The notes below the pieces were generated by a model. It was not told the origin of the DNA and searched no databases. It saw only the letters and a list, made by a program, of their open reading frames with translations. Of a DNA stretch of 64,000 nt, positions 32,901-42,100 are shown piece after piece. The DNA lies in contig ML133454.1 of the NCBI GenBank assembly GCA_003864495.1, positions 3,507,442-3,571,441 of the forward strand, in the 5' to 3' direction. A program made the translations under genes and the position numbers. This stretch comes from Nemopilema nomurai. Its lineage: Eukaryota; Cnidaria; Scyphozoa; Rhizostomeae; Rhizostomatidae. Within the stretch, counting starts at the first letter, position 1. Each line of letters starts with the position of its first letter.

Positions 32901-35900
32901 ATGCATTCTCCTGCATTTTATCACCGCTTTCAGTTGCCTTCCAAGAATACGAGTTCTTTACAGACTGCATACTGTTTGATTCATCTGCATTTGAAAGTGA
33001 AAACCATTTATCTTTAGCCTCGCCTTGGCTCCCATCTTCATGATTTTTGCTTCCTTGTGAATCATCACTTGCGTTGGCTGCGAGGCCCCATTTGTCTGTG
33101 CCAAATCTCTCCTCCGCATTGGACTGTTCCTCTTTGTTGTTATTTTTGTACGCCTTCTCGTGGCTTTCATGCGGTCTATTAGCTTCGCTGCTGCCGTAGT
33201 AATTTCTGTTATGCATCCCTTCTCCTTGTCCATGAGAAGAACTTACATTGCGATTCTCTGATGCTCCCACAAACTTTAAATTAGTAGGCTCCTGATTACC
33301 TCTAACTTCATCTGCATTATGCTCCATTGCAGAGTTGCTGACCATCTTCTGCACTTGATAATCCTTGTTTGCACTGGCCGTGTTGGTGAACCTATCGGCC
33401 GTTTCATTAGCTGCATTTTCAAAGGATAATCTTCCAGAACTCTTCCTGCTTGACTCAAAATGATCTTCACTTGCTTTCATGTTGTCTTCCATCAAATCTT
33501 CATGGCTAAAATCTTGATCATCCATTCCATTTCCTTGATAGTTCGTTGCCTCTTTTACTGCGGAGAATCCTTCATTCTCTCTAGCAGTATCTTTTCCTTT
33601 CGCTGAAACAAACTCAGCCACCTTATTCTTGATAGCACCTCCTTTGAATGGTATAAATTCTTGGTCAGATTGTCTGTCAATTTTATTCTGCAGAGGATGG
33701 GTTGGTTTTATTTGAATAATGAAGTGGTGGGAATCCTGCATATCTATCTCAGGTGAAAATGATTTGTGAGGCTCTTCAGTTGTGAGAGAGCTTTGTTTTT
33801 CTTTGCTAAATGAGAGCATCTGCTTCTGCCTATCAACGCGTGAAAGTCATTGTTTCCTCTCTCCTTATAATAATTGACATTTTTATCAAGACTATACCCA
33901 TCTGTTGAGCTATTTCCTGAAGTCTGCCTATGTAGCTCAGACGACGATGTTTGGCTACCGTGCTCCCGATTGGTTTCTTGTTCCAATCTGCTTTTCTGTG
34001 GCTCGTTCATTTTCACATGAGGCTCCTGGTACTGTATCTTTATGAATCCAGCTCCTACGTTTATAGTTGTACTGTTTTCTGAATCTTTCTGAATTTCAGC
34101 TTGGCTTGAGGACCCAGAAGTGTTGCGACTGCTCATCAAGCCTTCAGAAGCGAGGTTCTGTGAAGTGTCCCTACCATAATGACCAACATTTTGCATGGTA
34201 TCTGAGCTATTAGAATTATACTCAACAGCCCCTGCTCTTGAAGCTCCAACTTGATGAAGGCTAGTGCTAACAATAGGTTCCTCGTATTCACTTGCTGGCC
34301 TCTCTTTGTTGTGTAACTTTGCCGATTCTTGCTCAACCTTTTCTTCACTTGAAACCTTATTCAAATGTGTATTTAGATTGCTACTTTCAATTTGGCTTGA
34401 CAACTGATTGTCCTTTAAGCTTTCAGTTATTGGATGAAACGCATTCCCTTCCTCTGCTTTCGTTACATTTTCAGCCAATTTGCTTTCCAATTCTTTTCCA
34501 GCTTTCGGATATTTGTCTGTTGTCAGGTTCTCCCTGTCATACTCGTTTGAATTTTCTGACGAATTCAAAGCTGGTTTGATACTACCGGAGAAGCTCTTTT
34601 CGGCACCACTTGACTGATATCGGCTTCTTGAATTCGACGGCGATTCTTCACGGTGACCTTCTAATCTGCCCTCTAGCCTTTGACCTATGTACCCTGTAAC
34701 ATTCTTTTCGGGTTTTTTATGAAATAAATTATCTTGCTGCGATAGGATTTGCTTCTCAATATCCATGAATTTATTATTTTCAACTCGTCCTTGGCGATGC
34801 TTCTTTTTTTCTATACTATGATCAGAAACTTCAGCAAATTCAAAAATTTTCATGAATTTATGATTACTCATAGGGCTTGAGCCTCTATCCCCTATGAGCT
34901 CTGCATGGCGCTCGTGTCCACCTTTGTTTGTTGATATCTTAGTAGCGCCACTCTCCTCTACATTTTGAGCTCTGTCCTCGTGACCGCCTACATTCTTGTC
35001 ACTTGACAGTAAACTCATTTCACTGTTTCTTTCACTGCCTGGTGAAACCATTCTGTTTTGCTCAAAATGAGATCCTTCATTAGGCCTACTTTGTTGCAAG
35101 CCCTTATGAGTGACTTCATCCCCTGTCATTGGACTCTGCTTTGATTTCGACCAAGACCCATCATCAGTAGATTGGTCATCTTCCGCCTTTGACGGCACCT
35201 TATGCTCGATAGAGCCAACAGTTCTGTGTACCGGAACCAGAACACTGGAATTCGTTGTCACATTTTTAAAATTGTCGTTTGTGTATGACACCGTCACATT
35301 TGGCGCCATATTTTGACGAGGAAGAGTTTTGTTCGCAATTGCTTTCTGCATGTGTTCTGATGCCAGATCAGTTGTCTCGTCAGTGAATCCATAATCTCCT
35401 TTCCCGCCCTCCTTTGCATAGCTCGCCACTTCATCATTCTCCAACTTCTTCGAAGAGAAGTAATTGTCGTTAGGCGGCAGTTCACCGCTGTGCATCAATT
35501 TTTTCGCAATTCTCAAGTATGTGATTGAATTGTCTTCGTTCTTAAAGTTCATTCCTTTCCTATCCTGGAACATATGTACCAGCTTTTCGTCGTTATTTAG
35601 CTGGTTGGTCTTTTTTGTTCCCTTCTCTACACCTCCCACCTTTACTTGATCAGCCGCACCTAGTTGATGCTCAAAGCTCTGATTTACAAAATCACTCATT
35701 TTGTATCCTGCATCTGATTTAACGTTCTCAGTGAGATTTTTCATAACACCAGCGTTCTTCGGCTCGCTAAGCATTTCTTTGTTTTCTTCCCGCTCAAAAA
35801 ATTCATCATCTGACGTGATTATTTTTCCGGACTTGCCCGCAAAGCGAGCGACCGGATTGAACGCTGTTGGACCCGGGCTGCTATCCCTGTCACCACCCAC

Positions 35901-38900
35901 TGTAATTTGGATCATTGAGTCGTTTTTCGTTTGCAAAGTCTTCGGAAACGTGATGTTTATCAGCATGGGTAACTTTGGCGTCGGTTCACTTGCAGCCACT
36001 TTGATTCCAATGCTGCCATCTTTGTTTTGCTGATTCCCTAGACTCGATGGCGACGGGTTCGAAACTGGAGCTGTGTTAGTTGGATGGTCCTGTTTTTCCA
36101 ATTCTGGCAAATGTGATCCAAGCTTTACATTGTCATCGTTTAGTTTAGACAACCCGATTCCATTTGGGGTCTTCAGTTTCGAATCATCGATCTTCCCTGT
36201 CACTTTTTCACTGTTAACATCATCATTTTCCTTCGGCTGCTTGATTTTGACAGTGTTATCGACCTTCAGTTTGGCACCTTCTGCAAAGGACTGCATTGCC
36301 GCTTCGCCCTGCGTAGGCCCATCAACTCGCTTTAGTTCAGGCTCTACTGGACGCCTGACTGGAGCTGGCTTTGGTTCTTCGATTCTTGGCTTCGGTGCAG
36401 GATGTGCCATTTCCTGTTGATGAGAGCTCACCTTTGGCTTCTCACCTTTGACCTTTTGTATCAATTCTGGCTCCCCTAAAATATGAATTCGCCGTTGCAA
36501 TTCCTAAGCACAACTTTATCATTTTCTTAGTAGGTGTTTTATATTCACATTTTACTATTAAGCTCGGTTTTTGTACAACGTCCTCTTAAATTGTCAAGAA
36601 TGCTATTTTGACTTCTGACCGTTCTTCTAGTTGTCCTTACCTCGGGTAGGCCAATATTACAAGCTTGCCCAAATAATTAAAAGTGAATTTTTAATCAACG
36701 TTTATTAGTACTATTTGTCTACTAACATGGTTTTATCAACTAGGGACGCTTCCTTTATCCTTAAAGAGAGCAAACCCTGCGAACGGGTTACATGCAGTTA
36801 GGCCCCTTATATGTATGACAGTTGCCTCGAAACACTTGTCTGGATTTGCTTAGCCTGTCAAAGATGACGTAACCACTGCTTTATTTTGTTGAGAGATATT
36901 GTAGAATTACTTGGCCAAATGTCGCCAATCATCAGCAGCCCTATTTGATTGAATGCCGTAAAGCACATGTGAGAACTAACCTTGCTGCTTAGGTAAGCGT
37001 CCCTTGACAATGCACGATGAGCCACAGATTCCATCTTTGGAGAACGTCCCCTTCAATACATTCTCCGAAAAGGAATTCTTGTCTCCTTCGGGAGAATACC
37101 GTGCAACAATATACGTGCAAAGATTCCCGTCTCGATTTGAAACAGCTTTCCCGATGCCCAGGAAGGAGGTTGCTTTCCAAACCAGCTGTGCGAATGGCTC
37201 TACTCCCTTTTTGTAGCCCGAGAAATCGAAGTCCTTCTCGCAGGCCTTGCTATACCTGTAAAGACAGTCCCCAGAATGAAGCATCAATCAAGTAGAGGTG
37301 AAAGCGCAGAAAGGTTCATACTGAATAGTTTCTACAAAAGCAAATATCAGCTGGATGTGGGAACATTTATTATTCAAACCTGCAAAAACTAGCAAGAGAT
37401 AATTGCAGAAGAATAAACAACGCTTTGCAGTGAAGCAAAGAGAGCATTGGTAAAAATACGAGTGCCTAAGAAATATTGCCTCGGCTTAATGTCATCTCAA
37501 CAGAAAGGAGACTTTCACTCTATGTTGTGGCTTTAAACGAATTGTTCTGCTTGTAAGAGTGGAAGCATATCCATGTTTGTTTTGTATTATAGTATTAGAC
37601 TTCACTTTGCCTACTGCATGTTATCTGCAGCAGTTCTGGCTATGAGCATACGTATCAACCGATGCGCAATTCCAGCTAATATTTGCCGAACATGGGGGAA
37701 AATAGAATAATTTATGGACAATATTTGCATTGAATGCCAGATGATGTAAACACAGGAAGGGAGTGACCGCCAACACCTGTTTATGAACAAATCATGTTGA
37801 TAAACATTTTGCTTTATTCTTGCAAGTCAACATCATCAATTTCCTAAAAACTCAGGTTGATCGAAATCAAAACTTGACAGGTCAATTGAAGGTTCGTCGG
37901 ATAAAATTGGTTTTCTAGATAATTTGCGAATGGTGAAAATATCCTCAAAGTGTCAGAAAATGGCTCTGTACACTAGCCGACTTCTTTTGTAAGTAAACGT
38001 CGCCTTTGGAGATTAGGAAGTAGGTACAGAAAGATTTAGATGAACAACAATCAGCTGTGTTTGTTTACATCAACACAATTCTCTCTTTGAATTGCCGTTG
38101 TGAGGGAAACGTTTCTAAACTAGACAAAAATCTATTGCTTTGAACTAAAATTTGTTCTTGCTAGTTTTAACTTTTTGAATTGCTGCAAGTGCTTTATGCA
38201 TATGGATGCTCGTTAGATCTAATTCTTCTAGCTCATAATCGTATGCATATTAAAGGCTTCGTCAAGACAAATAACAGAAATTGTGATTTCTGATACCTAA
38301 AGAATAATTTTTTCTTTATCAACACCACAAAGTCAGCATAAGGTGATACAACAGTATTTTATCTTCTAAAGCACTGACTCGAATATGAATAAATATTAGT
38401 CAATGAATGGACCAACGAGCCGATGTAAATTCGTGTAATTCTTATATTTGCTTACCATTGTGAAATAGCCTCCTTTGCACGCAACTCTGAACCAGCAGAA
38501 GTGCAACCAACTGCAATATTTTCTCCCTGGCCAGGTCTGTCTTTTCGGAGCGAATGGACAGAAGATGCTGATTTTGCAAGATGCTCCGCGTATTCTTGCG
38601 CGTCTTTGCTCAACTTACTGTTCATTTCTAGATCAGCAACACCGTGAATCTTCCTGAACAGATTGTGGATTTTCAATGCGTTCTTGAAGAACGTGTCTTG
38701 ATCTAAGAAAAAAGTTACTGACGTATGATGGATCATATATTAGAGCTTGGTTCCAAAACATTTCATTCCCTTTAAAAGAAGGACCGGAACAAGAAATAAA
38801 CTGATTTTATAATCAGAAAGCCAAAGTAAACATTAGTATTTCATTTCATGCATGAAGGCAAATAGACATATGGCTAAGCAGTAACAGGGAGAAGAAAAAC

Positions 38901-39116
38901 AGGAGCTGTTGAAGATTGGAACTGAAAAAAGATCAACTCTCTTGATGGCTGCTTCAGTACCAAAGTGCTCTGTTATTATGAATCTTTCTAACTGGACGTT
39001 GAAATGATGCAGATGTTGTATTAATAGTATGGCATCAGTTTTTAAATTATAAATAAAAAGGCTGTTACTACCCTAAATTTTAATTATTTAATAATCTAAG
39101 GATACGGAATGATGTG

Positions 39117-39148
<32 letters not shown>

Positions 39149-42100
39149 TATTGAAGTTTTGCTATTGCTCGCACATAAAACTTCTTCAAATTTGCTTTTC
39201 CTGGAAAATGCAATTCTCCGAGTGCTTCCTTATTTATCAATCAGCTACTCCCGATCTTCAAATCGCTACTCCTGATCTTCAAACCACGTGCACGCACAAT
39301 GAGCTCATATTGTCTGAAGCAACATCACGTGACTTATACGGTTCGGTGCGTTGCAATGGTTTGGGCATGTGCAGGAGCGGGTGAAAGTTGTTGGTTCAAG
39401 ACAATGGGTTCATTTATACTTAACCTGGGATGCACCCGCCTCGTACTCTCGGACTATGATTACTTGAGGCTGATTGAAAAGTAAAATGTTAGGTCAGCTC
39501 GCTAACTCAGCCTCGAGACATGAAAGGTGAATGTTTTCATTTCACGTCTCTACCTCCCTCCCAAGCTTTCATCAATTGACCTTATTAACGATGAAGCCAA
39601 ATATCATCTTCCGAGAAAAATATTTCGGTGCATATTAGATTATCTCCGTATGGGAATGCCTGATTGAAAGCTTTTAAACCAACTTACAAAAATAGTCTTA
39701 CTTTTAGAGCTTTTAATTGGACTGAATAAAACAATGTGAAATTTGGATATTGTGCTTTGTTGGGAAGAAAAGCAGTTCATTTCAGAGTTCCAACTATGCA
39801 TATGAAATGCATGTAGCCTGCAGTCTGTCAATGTCTTATTATACTGGAGTTTCTACTGTATCCTATTGTTGTTCCCATTTACTGACTGTAGCCAGTATGA
39901 CAAGTAATCATGCATGACAAGTGAATGTTACAAGGAATGTAGGTCAGCTACGATTCAAGACATGGAAAATGCAGCTCTACAAATCGATGCCTTCAATTAT
40001 TGCATATGCCACAACACGAAGATAAATACCATGCCATGCCTTTTTGTCAAGTTGCCTTCAAGAAGCAAACCACAGAAACAACATCTTACCTTCAGGTTCA
40101 CAAACAGCACTTCTCTTCTTCTTGCAATTTGCAAAAATCGACTTGGCACCCGGCTGACAAGGTGCCTTCCTCCGTTCTTCCTTCTCCTCCCGCTCGTCCT
40201 GAGCAAATTCGTCGGTGAGCAGCTTCAATTCTTTGCCGAAGTCTTTGTCATTATCGCTGCTCAGAACTTTGTCGATAAGCAGTGTGTTGAGAGCGTTGCT
40301 CAATTCTCCCATTCCGTGCGAGAAGCCATCGTTCTTAAACAGTTTCTTGCTTGCCAAAGGGTCGGCGATTTTGACAGTGTCCGAGTTGTTTTCTTCCAGG
40401 GGGTCCTGTGGCGTGTCGTACACAAGAAGATTGCTCTCTTGGTTGCGTGAAGGGCGAGTTGGAAATGGAAGGCCATCGCTGTATGCTATTTTGTATTCAT
40501 TCGAGCTGACAGTGGGCACTTGAGTCTCACCAAGCGGCGAAGCTGTATGAGGTATGAGCGCAATGGTTAAACCTCCACGAAAAACACTTTAGGCTATAAG
40601 AGTCAGGGGCCAGCAAGAATATGACCAAGAAGTATACAATCTTGATTTATTGTACTTTTTAAGGCATTTTTTGCTTGCTCTGATTGCTTCTACATGGATT
40701 TCCATAGTGGATATACAGAATGCCAACTTAGCCTTTAGACTAGCTTTCCTAATCAACTAGGGAACTTTTCGATGTTGCTCTTATGCTTACTCGTCATTTC
40801 GTTCATGTGTTCATGTTAACATGTGTTCACCATTTCGTGATGTTATAGTATTTTGATTGCTTTTTGGAAAAGGAGCCCTCGAGAGAAGGGAGCCGTTTTT
40901 GAGTGAATTCTATTTTTCATAGAGCTTTTACCGTGGATAATCAAAAACATAGTTGAAGAAGTAGCCTTAACACATTGGTCCGATAAAGTGAAAGGCAGCC
41001 ATCAAAAGTCGTCTTTTCAAGATGAGCGTCCTGGTTTTATGTCCCACTCTGGATTGATTATTTCCTCAGACAGAGATTTGATCGTAACCAGACAGAGGGA
41101 CGCATAAAGCGCATTACGTCATATGCCTGTGAGTTTCAAGTGATTAAATCAATCAGCCTAACATATTCAAAGTTCTTTAAGACTTTAAAGTGTCCTAGAT
41201 TTTAGTTTAGGCAACTAGCAAGCCATAAGCATGACATAAGCTGCGTATTCGATGGTTGTCTTCAAGGTCTTTTGGCTCTATTTTTTTGCTTCCTCAGAAG
41301 GGAAGTACGTAGCCACAGTGGCAGAAGAAAAAGGAGTAGAGTGTCAATGCAGCAATAAGGCATTTACAGCAACATGAACAGTTATTTTAGGTTCTTTTCT
41401 AGTGGCATTTTGCGAGTCCATGGTGCATTGTTGTGCCCAGGGTAATCGAGGATCGATTACTGCTTTTAACATCTTTCTATTTATTACAGTTTATATTTCC
41501 GTGCATACTACGAGTACTTCATTAAAAGAAATGACGACATCAAAACGTAAGTTGCAAAGTATTTAATTGAGAGCCATCTTTGCTTTCTTGCAAGGCCTTT
41601 AAAGTCTCTTTGTGTATGTGACCTGATATTTTTCTTCCGTAACTGTTAATCATCAAAGTTTAGCGGTTACTCTTCTTTAAAGATTTAATTATAACAAAGA
41701 AGAACAAAGCTTGATTCGGTTATAGTAAGCGGGAATGGAAGAGTAATTATTTCCATGCCATGACCCTTGGTGTGTATTTAGAATAGTTTGTAAAAGGCGT
41801 CATATTCTTGAAGAAACGCAGACAATCTTTATCTTGCAGGAAAACTTTCTTTGTCAAAGAACAGCCAGACGCTGCGAATTACGCAAGAACATGCCAAATT
41901 GGTTTCCTGGGTACACATAAGAAATTCGTGGAATTGACTCTTGGATGGCTCTGGTCAAGTGATGATGAACGAGATCAAACAGCAATGCAGTCTTCAAATG
42001 CACTGTTAAAGCAAGCGTCGACAGTTAATTATAGACGCTGGGACATGAAGATTTGCTTTCTAATCATACGGTGTATGTCGAAAGTGCCAGCCACGGATTG

